Shown here: one piece after another, positions 1-8,149 of the stretch
How the letters are laid out: each line of letters begins with the position of its first letter
How positions within the stretch are numbered: position 1 is the stretch's first letter
Origin: Swaminathania salitolerans
GTDB taxonomy: Bacteria; Pseudomonadota; Alphaproteobacteria; Acetobacterales; Acetobacteraceae
Assembly: GCF_007988945.1 (NCBI RefSeq)
Contig: NZ_BJVC01000005.1
Location: 1 to 64,000 of the forward strand
Direction of reading: 5' to 3'
DNA: 64,000 nt
Notes under the pieces: model-generated
What the model was told of the DNA's origin: nothing
The model's database searches: none
The model's input: only the letters and a program-made list of their open reading frames with translations
Position numbers and translations under genes: made by a program

Positions 1-20
1 CATATACATCCCCAGAAAAC

Positions 21-52
21 AGGGCCATACCGCGATCTTGCGGCTTGGCCCT
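21..52 (-). terminator. Bidirectional intrinsic terminator-like hairpin
   Basis: AGGGCCA (21-27) pairs with TGGCCCT (46-52), and CCGC (30-33) with GCGG (40-43), around a GATCTT loop. On the minus strand the stem is followed by GTTTTC, on the plus strand by TTTCTCTTATTT. It lies just after the stop of the minus-strand operon ending at 58, so it probably ends that operon and perhaps also a plus-strand gene left of the window. Confidence 0.7.
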
Positions 53-57
53 TTCTC

Positions 58-936
58 TTATTTCGCTCTTTTTCCGAGCACCGCCGCCACGACCGGAACC
101 GCCGAGAATGCATTCGGCCAGCCCGCATAAAAGGCTGCCTGGGTAAGCACCTCCCCCGCCTGTTCGGCCGTCAGGCCGTTATCCATTGCCTTGTTGAGAT
201 GATACGGAATCTGGGCAGATTGCCCGTTGGCGACAAGCGCGCTCACCGTAACCAGGCTGCGGTCTCTCGGGGATAATCCGGGGCGCAACCAGAGATCGCG
301 GAACAAGGGCATGGTGGTAAAACTCTCGAGCCCGGGTGCGACCGGGCCGACCGTTTTCGCCACAGCAGCCACACGCTGCGCTTCGCTTTCCTCGTTGATC
401 GGGTTCAGGGGCGGCGAAGCGGGAGGCAGATGCGCCGGATCGACCCCGCGTCGGGCGAAAACCTCCCGGGTTGCCCGGATCGCGCCCATGGCGTTCGACC
501 AACCCGCATAAAAAGCCAGATGGGTGATGATCTCCGAAATTTCCGCCGGTGTGACGCCGTGATCGAGGGCGATGTCGAGATAGGCAGGAAGATCGTCGGG
601 CTGGTTGCGCGCGATCAGGATCGCGACGGTGACGATGCTTCTGTCCCGTGTCGAGAGCTGGGGGCGTTTCCACAGATCGTCGCGTACCGTCTGATCGGCA
701 TAACGCGCCAGAGCCGGCGAGACCGCGCGGATCGCGTCACTCTCCAGGGTCGATACCGGCATGGGGGAAGAGGGCATTTTTCGGTCTCCTTGAGCGTAAG
801 CATTCCGGGGAGCGTAAGCATTCCCGGGAAGCCATCCCCCGGAAAGGACCAGCAGGATCAATCCCGGGATGAGCCGTCTCGTCGCAGCCCCGGAAGCGCC
901 TCTCCTGCAACTGGGAGGGCGGATGATCGCGGTCAT
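58..936 (-). CDS. Exported tandem carboxymuconolactone decarboxylase-like protein
   Basis: A 292-aa protein with two repeats of the carboxymuconolactone decarboxylase (CMD/AhpD) fold. Each repeat carries a DRS(I/L)VTV helix start and an AFYAGWxNA motif, around residues 95-165 and 215-285. No CxxC is visible, so an AhpD-type peroxidase role is unlikely. The start was placed at the ATG at 936 because it overlaps the stop of the upstream gene (ATGA) and opens a hydrophobic export signal (LIPGLILLVLSGGWL). The longer frame adds 34 unlikely residues. It is the last gene of a three-gene operon with a cyclophilin-like protein and a cupin, a combination common in enzymes acting on small aromatic or lactone substrates. 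The actual substrate is not evident. Confidence 0.85.
   Translation of the reverse strand: MTAIIRPPSCRRGASGAATRRLIPGLILLVLSGGWLPGNAYAPRNAYAQGDRKMPSSPMPVSTLESDAIRAVSPALARYADQTVRDDLWKRPQLSTRDRSIVTVAILIARNQPDDLPAYLDIALDHGVTPAEISEIITHLAFYAGWSNAMGAIRATREVFARRGVDPAHLPPASPPLNPINEESEAQRVAAVAKTVGPVAPGLESFTTMPLFRDLWLRPGLSPRDRSLVTVSALVANGQSAQIPYHLNKAMDNGLTAEQAGEVLTQAAFYAGWPNAFSAVPVVAAVLGKRAK
792..827 (-). repeat. Two-copy 18-bp tandem repeat in signal region
   Basis: gagcgtaagcattccggg at 792-809 is followed by a near-identical copy at 810-827. It encodes a duplicated NAYA segment at the signal peptide end of the CMD-like protein. Confidence 0.85.
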
Positions 937-1505
937 CAGCGTTTCCGATCCAGCTGGGCGATCGTAACGGGAATCGTGCCGGAACGATCGAGAGCGGCAA
1001 TGTCGGACCGGATAGCACCGAGACGGATCAATCCGCACGCATGTCTGAAATCCTGCCGGAAAATCACCAGATTACCCCAGGGGGCGTAATAGGCGATATC
1101 GCCCCGGCGGGGAGAATATCCCGCAGGGGTCTCCTCGCTTTTCAGGGGATGCGGCAGATCGCTGACTTTCTCGATCGTGCCGTAATCGGTCAGACGCAAT
1201 GCGAGAGGCAGCATGGCGGCAAAGTCACGCGCCGTCTCGTTGTCGTCGAGCGATGCCGTAAGGCGCTGTCCTTCGGCATTGATCTCCAGCGTCATGAAAT
1301 CGACCTTCCGGGGAGATGGGTCACGGCGCGTTGCAGCCATGGCCCCGGAGAACATGGCCCCGGAGAACATGGCCCCGGAGAAAAGGCCGGAGCCGGTCAG
1401 CGCGATCACGCCGCCACCCCGAATGGCGGTCAGGACGGTCCGTCTGGCGAGCGTCCCTGCGCCAGGGATTTCGGGATCAGCCTGCATAATCCGCGTCTGA
1501 GACAT
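936..1505 (-). CDS. Exported cyclophilin-like fold protein
   Basis: 189 aa. From about residue 70 it matches the bacterial cyclophilin-like beta-barrel family (DUF369 type): [56 protein letters not shown]. The N-terminus is a Tat- or Sec-like signal ([19 protein letters not shown]) containing a threefold MFSGA repeat. The start at 1505 (MSQTRIM) overlaps the 3' end of the upstream cupin gene by 29 nt; an ATG at 1487 is an alternative. Proteins of this family are often found with flavodoxin and CMD genes, but their biochemical role is unsettled. Confidence 0.8.
   Translation of the reverse strand: MSQTRIMQADPEIPGAGTLARRTVLTAIRGGGVIALTGSGLFSGAMFSGAMFSGAMAATRRDPSPRKVDFMTLEINAEGQRLTASLDDNETARDFAAMLPLALRLTDYGTIEKVSDLPHPLKSEETPAGYSPRRGDIAYYAPWGNLVIFRQDFRHACGLIRLGAIRSDIAALDRSGTIPVTIAQLDRKR
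1338..1382 (-). repeat. Three-copy 15-bp in-frame tandem repeat
   Basis: catggccccggagaa is repeated exactly at 1338-1352, 1353-1367 and 1368-1382. It encodes three MFSGA-type units at the end of the cyclophilin-like protein's signal peptide. Confidence 0.95.
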
Positions 1506-1875
1506 GCTCGAGCCATTCCACGGCGCTTCCATCCAGACGTTCCTGAATGGCGGTATGGGTCATGGCGACATTCGGAGACGCGCCATGCCAGTGTTTTTCT
1601 CCCGGTGCGATCCAGACGACATCTCCGGGCCGGATTTCCCGAGCCGGTTGACCTTCCAGCTGCACCAGACCGAGACCGGCGGTCACGATCAGCGTCTGGC
1701 CGAGCGGATGGGTGTGCCATGCCGTGCGCGCGCCGGGCTCGAAGGTGACGCTTCCGCCCGAGACGCGTGCAGGATCCTCCGCGTTGAAGAGCGGATCGAT
1801 CCGCACGGTTCCGGTGAACCATTCCGCCGGTCCCTTCATGGAGGGCTGAGAACCGATTTTGGTGATGTCCATCAC
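1477..1875 (-). CDS. Cupin protein, (R)-mandelonitrile lyase-like
   Basis: A 132-aa single-domain cupin. The core [20 protein letters not shown], the metal-site motif [10 protein letters not shown] and the second motif PGEKHWHGA closely resemble the manganese cupin hydroxynitrile lyases of Granulicella and Acidobacterium (established family). The two HTH histidines, the Gln and the later His can form the metal site. In most genomes the same family is annotated only as a cupin next to CMD proteins, as here, so its true substrate may be a quinone or lactone rather than a cyanohydrin. It is the first gene of the operon; the downstream gene overlaps its end. Confidence 0.88.
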   Translation of the reverse strand: MMDITKIGSQPSMKGPAEWFTGTVRIDPLFNAEDPARVSGGSVTFEPGARTAWHTHPLGQTLIVTAGLGLVQLEGQPAREIRPGDVVWIAPGEKHWHGASPNVAMTHTAIQERLDGSAVEWLEHVSDADYAG

Positions 1876-2090
1876 TGATCTTCCGTCATGAGATTTGTCT
1901 GTGACGACCGGAGCCCCTGTCGGGGAGAGCCGGACGATCCGCTCAGTCTATCGGGATGAGCGTGCGGGATAAGACAAACGGCCTCGCATGAGCCTATGAA
2001 AAATCTGCATCAATACGGTGCAGGGAACTCTGACGCTTTCCTTCGCGCTTGAGAAACAGTTTCCTGCATGTCTGTCCCCGGAGTGACGCG

Positions 2091-2795
2091 ATGACGATAC
2101 TGATCGATCTATGGCTGGCTTTGTCCGTGATTGCGGTGCTCTGGATCGCTTCGGATTGCCGTGCACGTCCACAGCATATGCGTATCATGGATGTCACATG
2201 GCCGTTGACGGGTCTCTATTTCGGCCCCCTCGCACTCTGGTTCTATCATCGTCTCGGACGGGCGCCCGAAAAGAGCCATCAGCATCACCACCACCACCAG
2301 CATCATCAGCACGAGCACCATCATCACGGTCACGATCATGACCGGGGGCAGGCGGTCTCGGCGCGCTCCACCTTCGTGAGCACGACCCATTGCGGCGGCG
2401 GCTGCGCTCTGGGCGATCTGATCGGAGAGACGCTTGTCGGTCTGTTGTCCCTGACCCTGTTCGGCTCCGCGCTCGTTGCCGGATGGACCCTCGATTTCGT
2501 TCTCGCTTTCGGTCTGGGTATCGTCTTCCAGTATCTCTCGATCCGCCCGATGAATCCTGACATGCCGCCCGCTCAGGCGCTGCGCGAAGCGCTGAAAGCC
2601 GATACGTTTTCCATCGTTGCGTTCGAGATCGGCATGTTCGCCATCATGGGGCTGCGTGCGTTCGTGGCGCCCGGTCTCACGATCGGAGACGGTGCGTTCT
2701 GGTTGTGGATGCAAGGCGCCATGGTCGCAGGTTTCGCAACGAGTTTCCCGGCCAACTGGCTGCTCGTCAGGCTGGGGGTGAAACAGGCCATGTAA
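2091..2795 (+). CDS. DUF4396 membrane protein with His-rich loop
   Basis: A 234-aa integral membrane protein. One or two helices at the N-terminus are followed by a cytoplasm- or periplasm-facing loop with over 20 histidines (about residues 62-84), then the family signature STTHCGGGCALGDLIGE and three or four more helices. The family (DUF4396) has no proven function. The Cys/His signature and the histidine tract suggest metal sensing or handling, which is inference. The ATG at 2091 has a GGAG upstream and was preferred to a TTG at 2049. It is monocistronic, divergent from the cupin operon. Confidence 0.85.
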   Translation: MTILIDLWLALSVIAVLWIASDCRARPQHMRIMDVTWPLTGLYFGPLALWFYHRLGRAPEKSHQHHHHHQHHQHEHHHHGHDHDRGQAVSARSTFVSTTHCGGGCALGDLIGETLVGLLSLTLFGSALVAGWTLDFVLAFGLGIVFQYLSIRPMNPDMPPAQALREALKADTFSIVAFEIGMFAIMGLRAFVAPGLTIGDGAFWLWMQGAMVAGFATSFPANWLLVRLGVKQAM

Positions 2796-3028
2796 GCCAC
2801 CGGGGGACGGCCTCCTCCCGGGATAAGATCATTTCCGAATGATTAAATAAAATCAATATGACCGTTCTGTCTCTCCGCGAGGCTGCGTAAGGAAACCGGA
2901 TAACGGATTTTCTTCATGCAGGGAGCGTCCAGAACGGTTCTTCGTCTTTCCGGAATGGTTTCAGAACGGACATCCTGCCGGAGTCAGGCAGCGATACCCC
3001 CTGCCCGGAAAGTCCCGGCCGGAAATGG

Positions 3029-4573
3029 ATGCTCCCTCCGAAAGGGGGCGGAACGATCGTGTCTGGTCTTGAGCAAAAGGAGCTGCTTCGGGTTTTTTCT
3101 TCCCGTCGGCATCAGGAACGCCTTTTCCCGAAGGCAGGGATTTTTCTGCGTCGCATCACGGCCCGGATCTGTCTTGTGGCGGTCGTGTCTCTCGCCGCAA
3201 TTCCGTTTTCCCCGCTCAGGCAATGCCATGCACAGAGTGTTCCGGACTGGGTAAGGGAGGTGGAATCGTCGCGGCAGATCGTTCCTCTGAAAAACGAGAC
3301 GCTGGCCCAGATGATCGGACTGACACCTCTTTATATCATGCACCCATTACCCCCCGAGGAAACACAGCATCTGCTGGGTGGCGGTTATGCCCGCATGACA
3401 AATGCCCTGCTGAAACGGGGAATCGATTTCCAGCTGGGTTACTGGTCCCAGTTTGCAGCCAATATCTCGGGTGGAACGGCAAAACATCAGGATTACGCCC
3501 ATCAGATCGGATTGAATATCGGTTTCGATCTCGACAGGATCATGGGTGTTTCGAATACCAAGCTTTTCTTTTCGGGAACCGAGCGGGCCGGTCGCAATCT
3601 CGGTTACGATGCCTTGGGCGACAACACCTTCCGGCCTACGCAGATCTACGGTGGCGGTGGCAACGTCCTGTTTCACCTGATCTATTTCTACATCCAGAAA
3701 AGCTGGGCCGATGACAGGCTCCGCTGGATCATCGGGCGTTACGCTGTCGGGCCTGATTATAATTTCTCCATGCTGAATTGTACGTTCGGCGCCCTCGCGA
3801 TCTGCGGTCAGCCGCGTGCCACCACATTTCTGCCGGGATATGTTTCATGGCCCAGCACGGCCTGGGGAACCAATGTGAAGGTCAGACCGACGCCGGATAC
3901 CTATATCGTGCCGGGACTGTTCGTCTCCAATCCCAAACGGGGGGGAACCGCCGGTACGGCCTGGGGCGATGCGTCGGGTGTGACGCTGGTCGGTGAAATG
4001 GGATGGGAGCCGGAATTCGGGCCGCATGAGGATTCGGGCCACTACAAGATCGGCATTCTCTGGGACAGTTCGTCATATCGTTACAACAATGCCCGCAACA
4101 CGCTCGATCTGGGCAGCCGCAAGGGTATTCTCATGACCTGGGCAGCCTTCGACCAGATGATCTGGCGTCATGGCTCGTACCAGACGGCGGGTCTGATCCT
4201 TCTCGGAGGATACACGCATGTGACTTCGGCAATCACCCAGATTTCGGATCAGGCCTATGTGGGGCTGATCGATTTCGGTGCCATCAAGTCACGGCCCTAT
4301 GATGGCGTTGCTGTCGAATATTCGCAGGGACGTTACGGCGCCAATTTCGCGGCAGCCTATCAGCCCAGCTATTTTCAGGGGCCGCTTTATGCCCAGTCGC
4401 AGGGCAGACCGGTCATGGCGTCTCTCGAACGGATTTTCGAGGTGACCTATCGCATTCATGTCGCCAGGGGCGTCTATTTCTCGCCCGAGTATCAGCGCAT
4501 ATGGCGTCCCGGGGGAGGAGGCTATGTCAAGGATGCTTCTGTCTTCAGCTTCGACCTGCGTGTTTTCCTGTAG
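3029..4573 (+). CDS. OprB-family carbohydrate porin
   Basis: A 514-aa outer-membrane porin. Typical OprB features are visible: LKRGIDFQLGYWSQFAANIS near the mature start, TQIYGGGGNVLFHLIYFYIQ, YNFSMLNCTFGALAICGQPR, and a C-terminal strand ending in phenylalanine-leucine (FDLRVFL). The signal peptide follows an unusually long positively charged leader (ARICLVAVVSLAAIPF near residue 45), so a GTG at 3059 or a later start may be used. OprB proteins pass glucose and other sugars into the periplasm, where acetic acid bacteria oxidise them. A paralogue lies at 26222-27694. Confidence 0.9.
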   Translation: MLPPKGGGTIVSGLEQKELLRVFSSRRHQERLFPKAGIFLRRITARICLVAVVSLAAIPFSPLRQCHAQSVPDWVREVESSRQIVPLKNETLAQMIGLTPLYIMHPLPPEETQHLLGGGYARMTNALLKRGIDFQLGYWSQFAANISGGTAKHQDYAHQIGLNIGFDLDRIMGVSNTKLFFSGTERAGRNLGYDALGDNTFRPTQIYGGGGNVLFHLIYFYIQKSWADDRLRWIIGRYAVGPDYNFSMLNCTFGALAICGQPRATTFLPGYVSWPSTAWGTNVKVRPTPDTYIVPGLFVSNPKRGGTAGTAWGDASGVTLVGEMGWEPEFGPHEDSGHYKIGILWDSSSYRYNNARNTLDLGSRKGILMTWAAFDQMIWRHGSYQTAGLILLGGYTHVTSAITQISDQAYVGLIDFGAIKSRPYDGVAVEYSQGRYGANFAAAYQPSYFQGPLYAQSQGRPVMASLERIFEVTYRIHVARGVYFSPEYQRIWRPGGGGYVKDASVFSFDLRVFL

Positions 4574-4639
4574 GGAGAGGAGAGCGGCGAAACAGACCGG
4601 TCCCCGTATTTCGTTTTCCGGGGGCTCGTATCCCGTGTT

Positions 4640-5302
4640 TCACTCTCCGTGTACGATGCCGTCATCGGTCACGACCAGCATGTGATCGCCGACCCATTCG
4701 GCGAGAAAGATATGGTCCGGATCGGGAAGACCCATTGCAGTCAGCATTGCGAGAAGCCAGGCTTCGTCCCGGTCGAGTATCCTGAGCTCTTCCTGGAGGA
4801 TCTCGCCGCGATGCACCAGAAAGCGTGACGGTTTCTTCGCTTCATCCTGCATGATGACGCTGACATGGCCCGTCGTCTCGATCTGGGCGAAGGCGATCCT
4901 GTCGAAGCTGAAGATGTTCTGCATGCGCAGGGCGGTCGCGACATCCTTGATGTCGATCCGGCTCGCATTCTCCTCGAAATTCCCGATCAGGAAGCGTCCG
5001 TCCCGGATGATGGTGATCGGCTCGCCGATGGTACGCTTGCGCAGGCCGGGGATCTTGCGCGACAGGGCGTTGAAAAGCGCCATGAGCAGGATGCAGAGCA
5101 CCAGAAGCGCGATGTAGTGAAGAATGGGCAGCTTGTCGTTGTAGAGAATACCCCCCACGACGCCGCCCAGAATGAAGTTTCCGACCAGATCGACCGAGGT
5201 CATCATGGCGATCTGGTTGCGCCCGGTGACATTCAGATAGGAGATGATCAGCGTAAAGCCGATCACGAGTTTCAGTATGACCCAGAGATAGAGGGTGATC
5301 AC
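4640..5302 (-). CDS. DUF421 (YetF/YcaP-type) membrane protein
   Basis: 220 aa with three N-terminal membrane helices (ITLYLWVILKLVIGFTLI, DLVGNFILGGVVGGILY, YIALLVLCILLMALF) and a cytoplasmic alpha/beta domain (about 95-190) containing the family pattern GEPITIIRDGRF and a conserved MQDEAKKPSRFL segment. The family is widespread and its role is unknown; in Bacillus, relatives are linked to spore membranes. It is a single gene convergent with the upstream porin. The ATG start at 5302 directly opens the first helix. Confidence 0.85.
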   Translation of the reverse strand: MITLYLWVILKLVIGFTLIISYLNVTGRNQIAMMTSVDLVGNFILGGVVGGILYNDKLPILHYIALLVLCILLMALFNALSRKIPGLRKRTIGEPITIIRDGRFLIGNFEENASRIDIKDVATALRMQNIFSFDRIAFAQIETTGHVSVIMQDEAKKPSRFLVHRGEILQEELRILDRDEAWLLAMLTAMGLPDPDHIFLAEWVGDHMLVVTDDGIVHGE

Positions 5303-5518
5303 GCGAATCCGGTCCTTCAGGTTCTGTATCGTTCGAGCAGGGCATGGCGCGGGAAGAGGCGCGGCCCCCTCTTCATTGCGCCTGTGCGAAAACAGCGTCG
5401 GGACGAAAAGGTTTTTCCCGCCGCATCCCCGGCCAAGCGTCTGATTTCAAAAAACATCCTTTCCGTCTGTACCGCAGAGGGATGGAAGAGGGGGCATTTT
5501 CCTGCAACCAATATAGTT

Positions 5519-5533
5519 GTTCTTGTTTTGTTC
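5519..5533 (+). promoter_or_regulatory. LexA (SOS) box, GTTC-N7-GTTC
   Basis: GTTC at 5519-5522 and GTTC at 5530-5533 are separated by exactly seven bases, the established alphaproteobacterial LexA operator. A TATGAT -10-like hexamer (5535-5540) abuts it, so bound LexA would cover the promoter of imuA, 37 bases upstream of its start. AAGGAGG (5555-5561) is the imuA Shine-Dalgarno sequence. Confidence 0.9.
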
Positions 5534-5569
5534 GTATGATACGGCCCGAACCGGAAGGAGGCTCCAGTC

Positions 5570-6355
5570 ATGAAGAACGGGACAGAGATGGCCCGGCTGC
5601 GCGACAGCGTGGCACGGATCGAACAGCGTTATCGAAAGAGTTTTGCAGCGCTCTATCTGGAAACGGGGCTTCCATGCGTGGATGAGGCGCTCAGGGGCGG
5701 ATTGCGCCGCGGGGTCGTGCATGAATTTCTGGGGGCGGGGTACGATCGCGTGCTCTGTGCCAGACCGACGCATTTCATCGCGCGTGTTCTGGCGCGGGCA
5801 ACGGGGCCGGTCATCTGGATCGTTCCTGCGGCTTCGGGGCAGGGGACACTGACCCTGGCCGGTCTGGAGACCGCCGGTCTGGCCTCCGAACGTCTGCTCT
5901 GTGTCGAGGCGGAGCCCGCGCGTCTGGTGGGCACCATGGAAGACGTGCTGCGCACCCCCGGCGTCACGGCCGTGGTGGCCGATCTGACCGGGCCTCTTTC
6001 CCTGACCGCCTCGCGCCGCTTGCATCTGGCGGCCGAGCACGCCGCTGCAACCGGATTCCTGCTGCATCGGCATGATCGCCCGCTTTCGCCCAATGCGTGC
6101 TGGACACGCTGGCGTGTCGGCGCTGCGCCTTCCGGTCCCGTCATTCTGGGGCGTCGCGCCCTGCTCCCTTTTGCCGAAGCCTTTTCCCTGTCCCTGCTGC
6201 GTCGTCGCGGGGGTGAGGCCCTGTCCTGGAGGATCGGTACAGATCATGCCGCGCCGTCTGCTCTCCCTCTGGCTGCCGCACTGGCACACGACACTCTGGC
6301 ACAAGGTGCATCCTCACAGCGATCCGGGCTTGCCACTGGCGCTGTATGGGCGTGA
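5570..6355 (+). CDS. imuA: ImuA, SOS mutagenesis RecA-like protein
   Basis: A 261-aa RecA/SulA-like protein of the ImuA family, the accessory factor of the ImuA-ImuB-DnaE2 translesion synthesis complex. Family features visible are the N-terminal helix (RLRDSVARIEQRY), LETGLPCVDEALRGGLRRGVVHEF-type core, and the central VIWIVPAASGQGTLTLAGLE and VVADLTGPLSLTASRRLHLAAE segments. The start has a strong Shine-Dalgarno sequence and sits behind the LexA box, so expression should follow DNA damage. Its 3' end overlaps the imuB start by 110 nt in another frame. Confidence 0.93.
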   Translation: MKNGTEMARLRDSVARIEQRYRKSFAALYLETGLPCVDEALRGGLRRGVVHEFLGAGYDRVLCARPTHFIARVLARATGPVIWIVPAASGQGTLTLAGLETAGLASERLLCVEAEPARLVGTMEDVLRTPGVTAVVADLTGPLSLTASRRLHLAAEHAAATGFLLHRHDRPLSPNACWTRWRVGAAPSGPVILGRRALLPFAEAFSLSLLRRRGGEALSWRIGTDHAAPSALPLAAALAHDTLAQGASSQRSGLATGAVWA

Positions 6356-7883
6356 CGGCCAGAGCCGCAGGATCGTGGCGGTCAATCGGGCCGCTCGGGC
6401 GTACGGGGTGCAAAAAGGGCAGTTTCTCGCCATGGCGCGCAGCCTTGTGCCCGATCTGGTCACACATCCCGAAACGCCCGGACGCGATGCGCGCAGCTTG
6501 CAGAAACTGGCCGAATGGTGCCGGTGCTTTTCGCCGCTCGTGGCGGCCGATCCGCCGGACGGGCTCTGGATCGACAGCACCGGCTGCGCCCATCTCTTCG
6601 GCGGTGAGGCCTCCATGCTCGAGACCGTAAGGGCCCGTCTGGCCGAGCGCGGCCATGAGATCCGGGCGGCCCTGGCCGATACGGCCGGAGCCGCCCATGC
6701 TCTGGCGCGTCATGGCGACCGGGAACTCACATGCGTTCCACCCGGAAAAACCGGACAGGCTCTGGCGGATCTGCCCGTTGCTGCCCTGCGTCTGGCGCCG
6801 GATATACGGACAGGGCTCGGCCTCATGGGGATCACCCGTGTGGCGGATCTGTGTGCCGTACCGCGCGCCTCGCTCGCACGGCGTTTCGGCATGGCGCCTC
6901 TGTCCCGGCTCGATCAGGCGCTCGGTCGGGAAAAGGAGGCGCTGTGCTTCGATCGGCCCGTTGCAGCACTGCATGCGAGACGTGTCTTGCTGGAGCCGAT
7001 CGGCACGGCCGAAAGCCTGCTCCATGTGGTGGGGGTTCTGTGCGATGATATCGCGTCCCGGTTGCAGAAAGCCGGGCAGGGGGCACGCAGGCTCGATCTG
7101 CTTTGTCAGCGCGTGGACGATGCCACCCAGGCCATTCGCGTGGGAACCTCGGAGCCGGTCAATGATCCGGTGCGTCTGTGTCGTCTGCTTCAGGAGCGTA
7201 TCGAGACGATCGATCCGGGCTTCGGTATCGAGGCGATGAGCCTGCATGTCGATCACGCAGAACCTCGCCAGCCCGTAACCGGAACCTCCGGCCTTACGCC
7301 TTCCGGTCTCGTTTCTTCCGACCCGGCCTCTTCCGGCCTCGCCCCTGCCTCCCCTGCGGCGCCCGAAGCGCCCCGCATGCCGGCCATGCTGGTCGAGCTG
7401 GCGGAGCGTCTGCGCAACAGACCGGGATTGCGGGGGATCTATCATCTGGCGGCAACCGACAGCCCTTTTCCGGAACAGGCCCAGAAGCCGGCGGACAGAC
7501 CGGCGCGTCGTGCGGCCGGGCCCTGCGCTTCCCGCTTCCGTTCGCCGGGGAGCGATGACACTGCCGGTGACGGTTTTCCTCGCCTCTGGCCGCGTCCCGT
7601 GCGGCTTTTTGCGGCACCATGTGCCATTGCGCCGCCCGTTCTGGCCGAGGATGACAGCCCGAGGCGTTTCGTCTGGCAGGGGCAGATGCTGCGCATTCGC
7701 GGGGCGAACGGGCCGGAGCGATTGCATGGCGCCTGGTGGCAGCATCCTGCACAGGCCGGTGCCATACGCGATTACTGGATCGTGGAAACGGAAGCGGGCG
7801 ACCGGTTCTGGCTCTTTCGTCGTGGAGACGGACAGAACGCCTGGTCGGGCGATGGCGCCTGGTTCGTCCACGGGTTATTCTGA
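6246..7883 (+). CDS. imuB: ImuB, catalytically inactive Y-family polymerase
   Basis: 545 aa. The N-terminal two thirds follow the Y-family (DinB) fold but lack the catalytic acidic residues: the first strand reads LLSLWLPHW and the second GLWIDSTGCAHLFGGE. This is the hallmark of ImuB, which links DnaE2 to the beta clamp. Residues near 345-380 form a Ser/Pro/Ala-rich linker (SGLTPSGLVSSDPASSGL). The start ATG at 6246 is inside imuA; the next gene begins at the stop (TGATG). A clamp-binding motif could not be placed with certainty. Confidence 0.92.
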   Translation: MPRRLLSLWLPHWHTTLWHKVHPHSDPGLPLALYGRDGQSRRIVAVNRAARAYGVQKGQFLAMARSLVPDLVTHPETPGRDARSLQKLAEWCRCFSPLVAADPPDGLWIDSTGCAHLFGGEASMLETVRARLAERGHEIRAALADTAGAAHALARHGDRELTCVPPGKTGQALADLPVAALRLAPDIRTGLGLMGITRVADLCAVPRASLARRFGMAPLSRLDQALGREKEALCFDRPVAALHARRVLLEPIGTAESLLHVVGVLCDDIASRLQKAGQGARRLDLLCQRVDDATQAIRVGTSEPVNDPVRLCRLLQERIETIDPGFGIEAMSLHVDHAEPRQPVTGTSGLTPSGLVSSDPASSGLAPASPAAPEAPRMPAMLVELAERLRNRPGLRGIYHLAATDSPFPEQAQKPADRPARRAAGPCASRFRSPGSDDTAGDGFPRLWPRPVRLFAAPCAIAPPVLAEDDSPRRFVWQGQMLRIRGANGPERLHGAWWQHPAQAGAIRDYWIVETEAGDRFWLFRRGDGQNAWSGDGAWFVHGLF

Positions 7884-8149
7884 TGGCACGGGATTCCTCT
7901 TCTCCCCTGTCGGTCATGCGCCCCGCCGAACCGCGGGAAATCGCCGAGGCCCTGACCCATGCGCTGCGTTTCGACGGCCGTCGCCGTGTGCATGATGCCG
8001 ACGAACTCATGGCGACTCTCGTGGCAGAGCGGCTGGTGGCGCATCTGGCGCGCTGCGGTTTCGTGCTCATGAAGCGCGCCGATACGGTGCCCCACGACAC
8101 GAGCGGGCATCATCATCCCCATGATTCGCCAGGAGGGCAGGGGGCATGA
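7883..8149 (+). CDS. Small conserved-position protein between imuB and dnaE2
   Basis: 88 aa, not recognised. It starts at the ATG fused to the imuB stop (TGATG, 7881-7885) and its TGA overlaps the dnaE2 ATG (ATGA, 8146-8149), so translation of the three genes appears coupled. Residues about 12-66 look like a compact helical domain ([46 protein letters not shown]). The C-terminus is His-rich (GHHHPHD) and probably disordered. The hydrophobic spacing and coupling argue for a real protein made with the mutasome. Its function is unknown; a bridging or regulatory role is inference. Confidence 0.8.
   Translation: MARDSSSPLSVMRPAEPREIAEALTHALRFDGRRRVHDADELMATLVAERLVAHLARCGFVLMKRADTVPHDTSGHHHPHDSPGGQGA

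Noticed and set aside
2049-2090. Upstream TTG start for the DUF4396 protein
   Set aside because: It adds 14 residues without family similarity, while the ATG at 2091 has a Shine-Dalgarno sequence.
4602-4623. CCCCG/CGGGG hairpin between convergent porin and DUF421 genes
   Set aside because: Five-base stem with a 12-base loop and no U-tract; too weak to call a terminator.
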